Assembly (NCBI GenBank): GCA_002325245.1
Contig: DCRR01000012.1
Span: 1 to 10,873 of the forward strand
Direction of reading: 5' to 3'
Source: Microbacteriaceae bacterium UBA1487
Lineage (GTDB): Bacteria; Actinomycetota; Actinomycetes; Actinomycetales; Microbacteriaceae
DNA length: 10,873 nt
Shown: piece by piece, positions 1-5,079 of the stretch
Layout of the letters: the number at the start of each line of letters is the position of its first letter
How positions within the stretch are numbered: the stretch's first letter is position 1
Translations under genes and position numbers: made by a program
The notes under the pieces: generated by a model
What the model was told of the DNA's origin: nothing
Seen by the model: the letters and a program-made list of their open reading frames with translations, nothing else
Database searches by the model: none

Positions 1-324
1 GTCAAGATCATCCTCGGCGGCGCGTCGAACAGCCGCGATCTCCAAGACCTGTCCACGCTCATTGGCGAGCGTGACGAGTACACCGACAGCGTGACCCTCG
101 GCGACCACGGCACCCGTTCGAATCAGCGCTCGATCCGCCGCGTCCCGATCCTGCCGCCAGACCGCATCCGAACACTGCCGTTCGGCACCGGCATCACGAT
201 GCTGCGCTCTGCGCCGCCCATCGTCACCGACCTGCGCGCCTGGCCGACCCGGCCCGACGCAGCGCAGCTCCGCACTGACCGCGACGAACTCGAAGCGCTT
301 CTGCGCCACCGTCCCGCCTCCTGA
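1..324 (+). CDS. C-terminal end of a TraG/VirD4-like conjugative coupling protein (5' truncated by window)
   Basis: The reading frame is open from the first base and ends at TGA 322-324, giving the last 107 residues of a longer protein. The visible segment begins VKIILGGASNSRDLQDLSTL and continues with a GERDEYTDS stretch and RVPILPPDRIRTLPFGTG, then a run on reading out DNA-processing status (ITMLRSAPPIV). This resembles the C-terminal TraM-recognition/TraG-D region of actinobacterial type IV coupling proteins: a conserved 'ILGG' strand, then 'R-P-L-P-x-D-x-I-R-T-L-P-x-G'. Such proteins are membrane-anchored hexameric ATPases that link the relaxase-DNA complex to the transfer channel. The Walker motifs and membrane segments would lie upstream and cannot be seen. 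It is 80 bp upstream of the SSB-like gene in the same orientation and is probably part of the same transfer transcript. Confidence 0.78.
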   Translation, partial: VKIILGGASNSRDLQDLSTLIGERDEYTDSVTLGDHGTRSNQRSIRRVPILPPDRIRTLPFGTGITMLRSAPPIVTDLRAWPTRPDAAQLRTDRDELEALLRHRPAS

Positions 325-404
325 CGACGCTTGGAAGCTCCAGTGCACCTGCCTGACAGAGCGACCCACACGCAGTTGGTCGCCCGAGTCAGGAGGAGGC
401 CATC

Positions 405-845
405 ATGGCCATTCACACCCAGGAATCGCTGTCAGGCTTCATCGCTTCGGAGCCGTTGCTCACCGAGACGGCAAAGGGAGACGCCAGGTTCTTCGCCCGT
501 ATCGGCAAGGAGCACTTCCGCCGCGAGGACGACGGCTCGTTCACGCAGACCGAGACGACCTACCACCACTTGGTGATGTTCGGGCGTTCCGCTGAGCACG
601 CGCACGCGAGCTTCGCCCAGGGCGACAACTTCGTCGCCGAGGGCTACACGCGGCCGGTCAACTACGAGCGCAACGGTCAGGCAATCGAGGGCGAAGAGTT
701 CGTCGCCAAGAAGATCGGCCACGACACCGCGCGAACCCGCTACGAGGTCGACCGGACGCCGCGCAATGGAGTCGGCCGGGACGCAGCGGCGTACGACCCG
801 ACGCAGCGAGCAGCGACCGCGACGCACGCCCCGGTCAGCATGTGA
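405..845 (+). CDS. ssb: Single-stranded DNA-binding protein (SSB-like, element-encoded)
   Basis: This 146-residue protein begins MAIHTQESLSGFIAS and has the layout of an SSB OB fold. The first strand is followed by 'SEPLLTETAKGDARFFARIG', then an aromatic-rich strand 'TTYHHLVMFGRSAEHAHASFAQGDNFVAEG' (compare the SSB pattern W/H-x-x-V-x-F-G-x-x-A-E-x-x-x-x-x-x-x-K-G), then 'YTRPVNYERNGQAIEGEEFVAKKIGHD', where the closing beta strand is expected. It lacks the acidic DDDIPF-type tail used by chromosomal SSB to recruit partners; the tail is short and Ala/Arg/Thr rich instead. A strong Shine-Dalgarno sequence (AGGAGGAGG, 391-399) supports the ATG. Element-borne SSBs are thought to protect or coat transferred single-stranded DNA, which fits its place downstream of a coupling protein. 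The family assignment is from sequence pattern only. Confidence 0.72.
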   Translation: MAIHTQESLSGFIASEPLLTETAKGDARFFARIGKEHFRREDDGSFTQTETTYHHLVMFGRSAEHAHASFAQGDNFVAEGYTRPVNYERNGQAIEGEEFVAKKIGHDTARTRYEVDRTPRNGVGRDAAAYDPTQRAATATHAPVSM

Positions 846-864
846 GTTCGGGAGCCACAGCACC

Positions 865-1422
865 ATGAACGATCAGCATGAGATGGATGAGCCGGACGTC
901 TTCGACGGGCCGCCCCGCGTCACCAACGCGGACATGCCCGAACCGCCGCACCCCGTGAACTGGAACCTGCTGACGGCGCACGAGCTGGAGCAGGAATGGC
1001 TCGCGCTGAACCGGTGGGTTGACTGGCTGCGACGCACCTACGGCCTCACGGTCGCGGTGGTGCCGCCGTACTGGCACCACCACCCGGAGATGGTCTGGGA
1101 GCTGTCTGCGCTGCACCTGCATTGGCTCGCGGCCTACGACCCCGAGCAGAACGCATCCGCGCCGCTCGGCTGGCACCGCGACTTCGCCGACGCACGAGAG
1201 CGTCTTCGCTACTGGGTCACCGCCTGCGGGACTCGTGGAGACCGCGACCGCCCGACCCGGCAAGCTGCTTGGCCCGGTGAGGACCCGGCACCCACGATCC
1301 AGGACTTCACCTTCACCGACCGGGACGCCGAGTTCGTCGAGTTCGTCATCGCCCAAGTCCGCAAGCGCCAGGAGGCCGAAGACGAGTTCTACGCCGGCCT
1401 GGACGACGACGAAGCGCAGTAG
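865..1422 (+). CDS. DUF4913-like hypothetical protein of actinobacterial mobile elements
   Basis: This 185-residue soluble protein has an acidic N-terminus and a core beginning VNWNLLTAHELEQEWLALNR. The core is Trp/His rich: WVDWLRRTYGL, VPPYWHHHPEMVWELSALHLHWLAAY, then PLGWHRDFADARERLRYWV. The pattern of a W-x-x-L region, a 'P-x-C/Y-W-x-x-H-P' segment and a terminal 'WH-x-D-F' motif resembles the DUF4913 family, which is common in actinobacterial integrative elements; the function is unknown. The tail is acidic (EAEDEFYAGLDDDEAQ). I chose ATG 865 because GGAG at 851-854 lies 10 nt upstream and because the frame further upstream only overlaps the SSB gene. The gene starts 19 bp after the SSB stop, consistent with one operon. 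The DUF assignment is from memory of the motif and should be treated as tentative. Confidence 0.65.
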   Translation: MNDQHEMDEPDVFDGPPRVTNADMPEPPHPVNWNLLTAHELEQEWLALNRWVDWLRRTYGLTVAVVPPYWHHHPEMVWELSALHLHWLAAYDPEQNASAPLGWHRDFADARERLRYWVTACGTRGDRDRPTRQAAWPGEDPAPTIQDFTFTDRDAEFVEFVIAQVRKRQEAEDEFYAGLDDDEAQ

Positions 1423-1426
1423 ACCG

Positions 1427-1654
1427 ATGAGCCGCTACGCCAAGAAGACCGACCGTCGCCCCTACGAGGAGCGGTCGTTCTCCGTCCGGGCCGTCCACCG
1501 CGAACGCGCCGACCTGCACAAGCTCGCCGAGGTTCTCATCCGGCTGACATTGCAGGAGACCGGCGAGAGCCGCGCGGCCCGCGCAGCCGAGCGGGTGCCC
1601 GACACCTACCGGGCGGCGACGGATGGCCTGGCCGCCTCCGAAGCCGCCCGGTAG
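1427..1654 (+). CDS. Small basic hypothetical protein, element accessory gene
   Basis: This 75-residue protein starts MSRYAKKTDRRPYEERSFSV. It has a basic N-terminus and then a predicted amphipathic helix, RADLHKLAEVLIRLTLQETGE, and ends in an Ala/Arg-rich tail. I do not recognise a named family. Short proteins that read 'R-x-V-R-x-x-x-D-L-x-K-L-A-x-x-L-I-x-L' are often seen between DUF4913-like genes and the integrase in actinobacterial elements, which argues that this is a real gene rather than chance. The ATG is 4 bp after the stop of the preceding gene, so translation is probably coupled; there is no clear separate Shine-Dalgarno sequence, although CAGGAGGC lies further upstream inside the previous gene. 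A longer overlapping frame upstream of this ATG is a shadow of the DUF4913-like gene. A role in DNA binding is possible but unproven. Confidence 0.55.
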   Translation: MSRYAKKTDRRPYEERSFSVRAVHRERADLHKLAEVLIRLTLQETGESRAARAAERVPDTYRAATDGLAASEAAR

Positions 1655-1657
1655 AAT
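1652..1657 (+). promoter_or_regulatory. Candidate -10 element for the integrase transcript
   Basis: TAGAAT matches actinobacterial -10 hexamers at the strong positions and lies just before the structured leader. It overlaps the stop codon of the upstream small gene. The region 17 bp upstream (TGGCCG, 1629-1634) is a poor -35, so the promoter would be weak or need an activator. A start near 1663-1664 would put all the leader stem-loops into the RNA. Confidence 0.35.
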
Positions 1658-1662
1658 GAACT

Positions 1663-1835
1663 GTGCAAGCCTCGCGATGCGGGGTGTTGTGGCCTAAACC
1701 TCGCCGCTCGGCGAGCAACACGCACCGAGACCATCGGGTCCCGCCCTACAGCCTTCAACGGCTGCTCTCACGATCAACACCCCTCCCACCAACAGTGGGA
1801 GCGCGAGGGTCGAACCGCGTGAGAGTGAGCCCCCG
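1663..1835 (+). promoter_or_regulatory. Structured untranslated leader of the serine recombinase gene
   Basis: Three sets of inverted repeats are visible. The first is CCTCGC (1670-1675) with GCGGGG (1679-1684), including one G-U pair. The second is GTGTTG (1684-1689) with CAACAC (1716-1721), enclosing CTCGCCG (1700-1706) with CGGCGAG (1709-1715). The third is CTCTCACG (1765-1772) with CGTGAGAG (1818-1825), enclosing CTCCCAC (1783-1789) with GTGGGAG (1795-1801) around a CAACA loop, plus ACCC (1779-1782) with GGGT (1807-1810). The last arm contains the only purine-rich stretch (GAGAGTGAG, 1821-1829) before ATG 1836, so folding could hide the ribosome-binding site. The GC content at codon third positions in the open frame here is about two thirds, lower than in the flanking genes, so a cis-acting RNA fits better than a protein. 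The regulatory role is inferred. Confidence 0.5.
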
Positions 1836-3530
1836 ATGACCACCATTGCCGACGATCCGGCTACCAGCCTCATCGACCCGCCCAACACTGCGGCTGCCGC
1901 CGTGTCGTACCTGCGGGTCTCCACCCGCGAGCAGGCAGAGAAGGGCGGGACCGACGAAGGCTTCTCGATCCCCGCCCAGCGCGAAGCGACCCGGCGTAAG
2001 GCCGAACAGCTCGGCGCCGGCATCGTCGAGGAGTTCGTCGACGCGGGAGCCTCAGCCAAGTCGTCCGACCGGCCCGAACTGATGCGGATGATCCAGTACG
2101 TCAAGACCAACAAGGTCGCGTACTGCATCGTTCACAAGGTCGACCGGCTCGCCCGCAACCGCGCCGACGACGTGAGCATCCACCTCGCACTCCAACAGTG
2201 CGGGGTCATGCTCGTGTCCGCGTCCGAGAACATCGACGAGACCCCCTCGGGGATGCTCCTGCACGGCATCATGTCCACCATCGCCGAGTTCTACTCCCGC
2301 AACCTCGCCACCGAGGTCGCCAAGGGCATGACCCAAAAGGCCATCGGCGGCGGCACGAACGGACGAGCGCCCATCGGCTATCTGAATGTCCGCAAGCGCG
2401 ACGAACTCGGCCGCGAAGTCCGCACCATCGAGCTCGATCCTGAACGGGCACCGATGATCGAGTGGGCGTTCAAGGCCTACGCCTCGGGCAACTGGAGCGT
2501 CAGCCAGCTCCATGACGAACTCACCTCGCGCGGGCTGCGCAGTCTGCCCACCCCGAAGCGGCCGGCGAAGCCGCTGGCCGTGTCCACCATCCACCGGCTC
2601 CTGACCAACCCGTACTACAAAGGCGATGTCGTCTACCGAGGCACCCGCTACAAGGGCAACCACCCGGCGCTCGTGCCCGCCGAGGTCTGGTACCAGGTCC
2701 AGTCCGTGCTCACCGCGCACCAGTGCGCCGTCGAGGCAACCCAAGTCCACGGCCACTACCTCAAAGGCACCATCCACTGCGGCCAGTGCGGGTCCCGGCT
2801 CATCGTCTCCAACGCGAAGAACCGCCACGGCAACGTCTACTGCTACTTCGTGTGCTCCGGTCGGCATTCCAAGCGCACCGACTGCACGCGCCAGGCGATG
2901 CTCATCGAGGACGTCGCGAAGCTCGTCGAGGACTACTACACCCGCGTCCAGATCACGCCCGCCCAGCAGGACGCCCTCGCGGGCATGCTCCACCACGAGT
3001 TCGACCGGCTCATGGCCGCCGAAACCGAGGAACTGGAACGCCTCACCACCAACCGCGACCGGCTCGAAGGCGAGCAGGACCGCCTCATGCAGGCGCACTA
3101 CGCCGACGCGATCCCGCTCTCCGTGCTCAAGCGCGAGCAAGACCGCATCGTCGCCGAACTCGACCAGGTGACCCGCCGTATCGACGCCCACTTCGGTGAC
3201 TACGCCGACGCTCGCGCCCACCTCGACGACGCGCTCGGCCTGCTCGCCAACTGCGCTGACATCTACGCCCGCTGCGACGACACCAACCGGCGGCTGTGCA
3301 ACCAGGCGTTCTTCACGAAGGTCTACATCGACGAGGACAACGAGCTGCGCGTCGAGCACAACCGGCCCTTCGAGATGCTCCTCGATCCACAGGTCAACGC
3401 CAACGCCCTGACCTGGGCCGCAGACACCAACAAGACCCGAACCTCAACCAACGTTTCCGTTGGCAAGGGTTCGAGCCTTGTGCGTGGGGTGGGCCCTGAG
3501 GGACTCGAACCCCCGACATCCTCGGTGTAA
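1836..3530 (+). CDS. Large serine recombinase (integrase) of the element
   Basis: This 564-residue protein has the full large serine recombinase layout. The N-terminal catalytic domain (about 20-165) has SYLRVSTREQ with nucleophile Ser29 and HKVDRLARN around residues 100-108 carrying the conserved Arg residues. A recombinase domain (about 175-295) includes APIGYLNV and LLTNPYYKGDVVYRG. A zinc ribbon has Cys315, Cys318, Cys340 and Cys350, and a helical, probably coiled-coil segment (about 375-450) is rich in E/R/L heptads. Such enzymes cut attP and attB, form a Ser-DNA link and rotate strands to integrate or, with a directionality factor, excise. ATG 1836 fits the domain start; the nearby Shine-Dalgarno is weak (GAGAGTGAG, 1821-1829). 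The last residues, GPEGLEPPTSSV, and the stop codon 3528-3530 come from antisense tRNA-Val sequence, so they depend on the integration state. No directionality factor is recognised in the window. Confidence 0.95.
   Translation: MTTIADDPATSLIDPPNTAAAAVSYLRVSTREQAEKGGTDEGFSIPAQREATRRKAEQLGAGIVEEFVDAGASAKSSDRPELMRMIQYVKTNKVAYCIVHKVDRLARNRADDVSIHLALQQCGVMLVSASENIDETPSGMLLHGIMSTIAEFYSRNLATEVAKGMTQKAIGGGTNGRAPIGYLNVRKRDELGREVRTIELDPERAPMIEWAFKAYASGNWSVSQLHDELTSRGLRSLPTPKRPAKPLAVSTIHRLLTNPYYKGDVVYRGTRYKGNHPALVPAEVWYQVQSVLTAHQCAVEATQVHGHYLKGTIHCGQCGSRLIVSNAKNRHGNVYCYFVCSGRHSKRTDCTRQAMLIEDVAKLVEDYYTRVQITPAQQDALAGMLHHEFDRLMAAETEELERLTTNRDRLEGEQDRLMQAHYADAIPLSVLKREQDRIVAELDQVTRRIDAHFGDYADARAHLDDALGLLANCADIYARCDDTNRRLCNQAFFTKVYIDEDNELRVEHNRPFEMLLDPQVNANALTWAADTNKTRTSTNVSVGKGSSLVRGVGPEGLEPPTSSV
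3448..3480. repeat. Two adjacent hyphenated dyads at the integrase 3' end
   Basis: CCAACG (3448-3453) and CGTTGG (3458-3463) form a perfect 6-bp inverted repeat with a TTTC loop. Directly after it, CAAGG (3464-3468) and CCTTG (3476-3480) flank GTTCGAG. No T-run follows, so neither looks like a classical intrinsic terminator. They lie between the last recognisable integrase domain and the tRNA and could be recombinase arm sites or an RNA end. The dyads are directly visible; the role is speculation. Confidence 0.4.
3467..3512. other. Candidate integrase attachment site straddling the tRNA-Val 3' end
   Basis: GGGTTCGAG (3467-3475) and CTCGAACCC (3504-3512) are a perfect 9-bp inverted repeat in a 46-bp interval whose centre falls at 3489/3490, the tRNA 3' end. 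The length and dyad symmetry suit a large serine integrase att site, and the two central bases are GT. The inner positions of the half sites are mostly not symmetric. The right arm is simply the tRNA T-arm, so the match could have arisen because GTTCGA is a common tRNA sequence. Confidence 0.35.
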
Positions 3531-3562
3531 ACGAGGCGCTCTACCAGCTGAGCTAAGAGCCC
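3490..3562 (-). tRNA. tRNA-Val (anticodon TAC)
   Basis: Read on the minus strand, the gene folds as a complete 73-nt tRNA. The acceptor stem is GGGCTCT with AGGGCCC (one G-U pair), and the D-stem is GCTC with GAGC. The anticodon stem is CCTCG with CGAGG around the loop TTTACAC, giving anticodon TAC for valine. The variable loop has five bases, and the T-arm is GGGGG-TTCGAGT-CCCTC (one G-U pair). The discriminator is A at 3490, and CCA is not encoded exactly. The 3' end faces the element, as expected for an insertion that restores the tRNA sequence. Confidence 0.95.
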
Positions 3563-3571
3563 GGTCGATCG

Positions 3572-3577
3572 ATGCTA
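3572..3577 (-). promoter_or_regulatory. Candidate -10 element for tRNA-Val
   Basis: On the minus strand the hexamer reads TAGCAT and ends 9 nt before the 5' end of the tRNA, a suitable distance for a start just upstream of the mature end. No convincing -35 is seen about 17 bp further out (TCTCGG). Confidence 0.3.
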
Positions 3578-3721
3578 GCGCGCTCCCCTCCGCGCCGAGA
3601 CCGAGTCGCGCTGACCGCCGACTTCCCGAGTAAAAACTACGCAATGACACCGGCGGTGGGCGGCCGGGAGAGTGAGCGTGGCGTCGGCCAGGCGCCCTCA
3701 TTCTCTCCCGAAGGATCCGAC

Positions 3722-4351
3722 ATGCTCACCGCGCGAACGCGTTCCGTCCCTGCTCTCCTCGCCGTCTTCGCTCTCGCGCTGACCGGATGCGCGGCCGCCG
3801 ACAGCGGCGCCGCGACGAACTCCGGAGGCGGGGCCGAACCCGCTGAGTCGGCGGCAACGTCGGAGCCGATCGACACGAGCTTCTCGATCGCGGGAACGGG
3901 CGCCTGCGAATTCCTCGACGGCGCCGCTGTGGCGAGCGGGCTCGGGATCCCGGGCGCCGAAGTCTCCCTCGACGATGTGCGCGACAAGGACGACCAGAAG
4001 GTGTGCCGCTACGAGCTGCGCGACTCGGGGGCGTTCTCGGTCTTCATCCTGGCCATCGACGTCAACGACTCGGCCGACGTCACGCCCACGCCCTACGCCG
4101 AGCGACTCGAGCAGGCGCTGACGGAAGGCCTCCCCGTCCCTGGATTCGATCTGATTCAGACCTTCGAACCGGTTGAGGGGCTCGGCACCGAAGCCGCATA
4201 CTCGGGAAACCTGCCCGACGACAAGAACCTCGTGCTCCGGCTCGACGACGACGTCCTGATCCAGCTCAACTACAACAGGTTCGCCGACGGCGCCGACATC
4301 GGCGACTACCAGCCTCAGCTGGTCGGGCTCGCGAACGAGCTGCTGGGCTGA
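3722..4351 (+). CDS. Secreted lipoprotein, possibly DUF3558-like
   Basis: This 209-residue protein has a typical lipoprotein signal: positive N-terminus (TARTRS), hydrophobic core (ALLAVFALAL) and lipobox LTGC with the lipidated Cys23. A low-complexity Gly/Ala/Glu/Ser linker follows (about 27-50), then a folded domain with Cys62 and Cys95, which could form a disulfide: 'GACEFLDGAAVASGLGIPG' and 'VCRYELRD'. Two cysteines spaced this way after a 'C-x-L-x-x-x-x-V/A' helix recall the DUF3558-type actinobacterial lipoproteins; this is a tentative resemblance. The product would be anchored to the outer face of the cytoplasmic membrane; its ligand is unknown. ATG 3722 is preceded by AAGGA (3711-3715), 6 nt away, and starts the signal peptide, so the longer upstream frame is rejected. 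It is the first host gene beyond the tRNA and converges on the peroxiredoxin with a 13-bp gap. Confidence 0.8.
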   Translation: MLTARTRSVPALLAVFALALTGCAAADSGAATNSGGGAEPAESAATSEPIDTSFSIAGTGACEFLDGAAVASGLGIPGAEVSLDDVRDKDDQKVCRYELRDSGAFSVFILAIDVNDSADVTPTPYAERLEQALTEGLPVPGFDLIQTFEPVEGLGTEAAYSGNLPDDKNLVLRLDDDVLIQLNYNRFADGADIGDYQPQLVGLANELLG

Positions 4352-4364
4352 CGAAACCGGCCGA

Positions 4365-4853
4365 TCAGCGCGACGCGGCGTCGAGGTCCACCTGTGCGAC
4401 CTCGGCGACCGCGGCGCGGTACTCCTCGAGCGAGCGCGACTCCCCCGGTGCCGTGATGAACGAGGCGCGGATGACGCCATCGACATCGATCACGAAGGTG
4501 GCCCGGTTGGCGAAGCCCTTCTCCTCCAGGAACACGCCGTACTCGCGGGCGACGGCACCGTGCGGCCAGAAATCGGCGAGCAGAGTGAAGTCGTAGCCCT
4601 CCTGCTCGGCCCAGGCGCGCAGGCTGGCCTTCGAGTCGACCGAGATCCCGATCAGCTCGACGCCGTTCTCGCGGAACAGCGCCAGGTTGTCGCGCAGCTC
4701 GCACAGCTCCCCCGTGCACCGGCTCGAGAAGGCGAGCGGGAAGAACACGAGCGCGACGGGCTTGCGCCCACGGAAATCGCTCAGCCGCACGTGCTCGCCG
4801 AACTGGTTGGCGAGATCGAAGTCGGGAGCCTGGGTGTCGTTCTCCAGCGCCAT
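4365..4853 (-). CDS. ahpE: AhpE/BCP-type peroxiredoxin
   Basis: This 162-residue thiol peroxidase would reduce hydrogen peroxide, organic hydroperoxides or peroxynitrite in the cytoplasm. It shows APDFDL near the N-terminus, the active-site run VFFPLAFSSRCTGELCELRD with peroxidatic Cys46, Pro39 and Ser43 (the P-x-x-x-T/S-x-x-C motif), and the conserved Arg117 in ANRATFVID. FPLAF, DFWPHGAV and YGVF match M. tuberculosis AhpE closely. A second Cys51, five residues on, is spaced as in BCP/PrxQ enzymes and could be a resolving cysteine; the mycobacterial enzyme is described as 1-Cys. The start at 4853 is supported by a minus-strand GGAGAGG at 4867-4873, though the 13-nt spacing is long. It is divergent from aceE; ahpE lies close to aceE in M. 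tuberculosis too (Rv2238c, Rv2241). Confidence 0.9.
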   Translation of the reverse strand: MALENDTQAPDFDLANQFGEHVRLSDFRGRKPVALVFFPLAFSSRCTGELCELRDNLALFRENGVELIGISVDSKASLRAWAEQEGYDFTLLADFWPHGAVAREYGVFLEEKGFANRATFVIDVDGVIRASFITAPGESRSLEEYRAAVAEVAQVDLDAASR

Positions 4854-5079
4854 GGTCGCAGCGATTCCTCTCCGGCCGGGCGTTCACCCGACAAGTCCAG
4901 CGACCGATCCTACGCCCGACACCACGATTGCGCCGAGCGGTCCGGAACTGTGGCGTTCACACAACTAGACTGCCTTTCGATACCCCGCTCCCCACCACCG
5001 AGAACCCGGAGGGTTGTCGAGCGCGGACGCCACCGCATGGCCCACCCGCCATGCCGCGACTCCTAAGGAGAAGTCAGAC
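4854..5079. promoter_or_regulatory. Divergent control region between the peroxiredoxin gene and aceE
   Basis: On the plus strand TAGACT (4966-4971) is a candidate -10 for aceE, giving a leader of about 100 nt; the position 17 bp upstream (CGGAAC) is a weak -35. On the minus strand TAGGAT (4907-4912) is a candidate -10 for the peroxiredoxin. The aceE leader has two dyads: AACCC-GGA-GGGTT (5003-5015) and GCATGGC (5035-5041) with GCCATGC (5048-5054). These could be operators or RNA hairpins. All are by-eye calls. Confidence 0.4.

Larger units (their letters stand above)
1..3490. mobile_element. Right end of an integrative (probably conjugative) element inserted at tRNA-Val
   Basis: This stretch holds the end of a TraG/VirD4-like coupling protein, an SSB-like protein, two accessory hypothetical proteins and a large serine recombinase, ending at the 3' end of a tRNA-Val gene. 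A recombinase at the border of an element that abuts a tRNA 3' end is the usual layout of actinobacterial integrative elements, and the coupling protein points to conjugative transfer or to a mobilisable relative. The left boundary, relaxase and other transfer genes are outside the window. The exact right boundary is inferred: the tRNA is intact, so the crossover lies at or inside its 3' part. Confidence 0.75.

Noticed and set aside
1663..1839. A 58-codon GTG frame through the integrase leader, overlapping its start as ATGA, and a 13-residue peptide frame at 1656-1697
   Set aside because: The arrangement invites a leaderless, coupled leader gene, but the GC content at third positions is only about 66%, the sequence is consistent with RNA stems, and no Shine-Dalgarno precedes either frame. 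Kept as a possibility only.
2052..3359. A 435-residue minus-strand frame opposite the recombinase
   Set aside because: It is antisense to a complete serine recombinase with all expected motifs; the translation is Val/Gly/Asp-rich repetition with no domain.
3448..3463. CCAACG/CGTTGG hairpin as an intrinsic terminator of the integrase
   Set aside because: No T-run follows, and the frame stays open into the tRNA. It is reported only as a repeat.
1..3490. Defence or resistance cargo in the element
   Set aside because: No restriction, toxin, nuclease, resistance or CRISPR-like signature is visible in the part of the element within this window.
3572..3721. Upstream extension of the lipoprotein frame from 3572
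   Set aside because: It would place 50 residues before the signal peptide. ATG 3722 has an AAGGA site and begins a classic lipoprotein signal.
4352..4364. A terminator between the convergent lipoprotein and peroxiredoxin genes
   Set aside because: The gap is only 13 bp and shows no stem with a T-run.
5014..5079. In-frame TTG extension of aceE by 22 codons
   Set aside because: GTG 5080 has a good AAGGAG at a proper distance, and the added residues do not look like the family's N-terminus.
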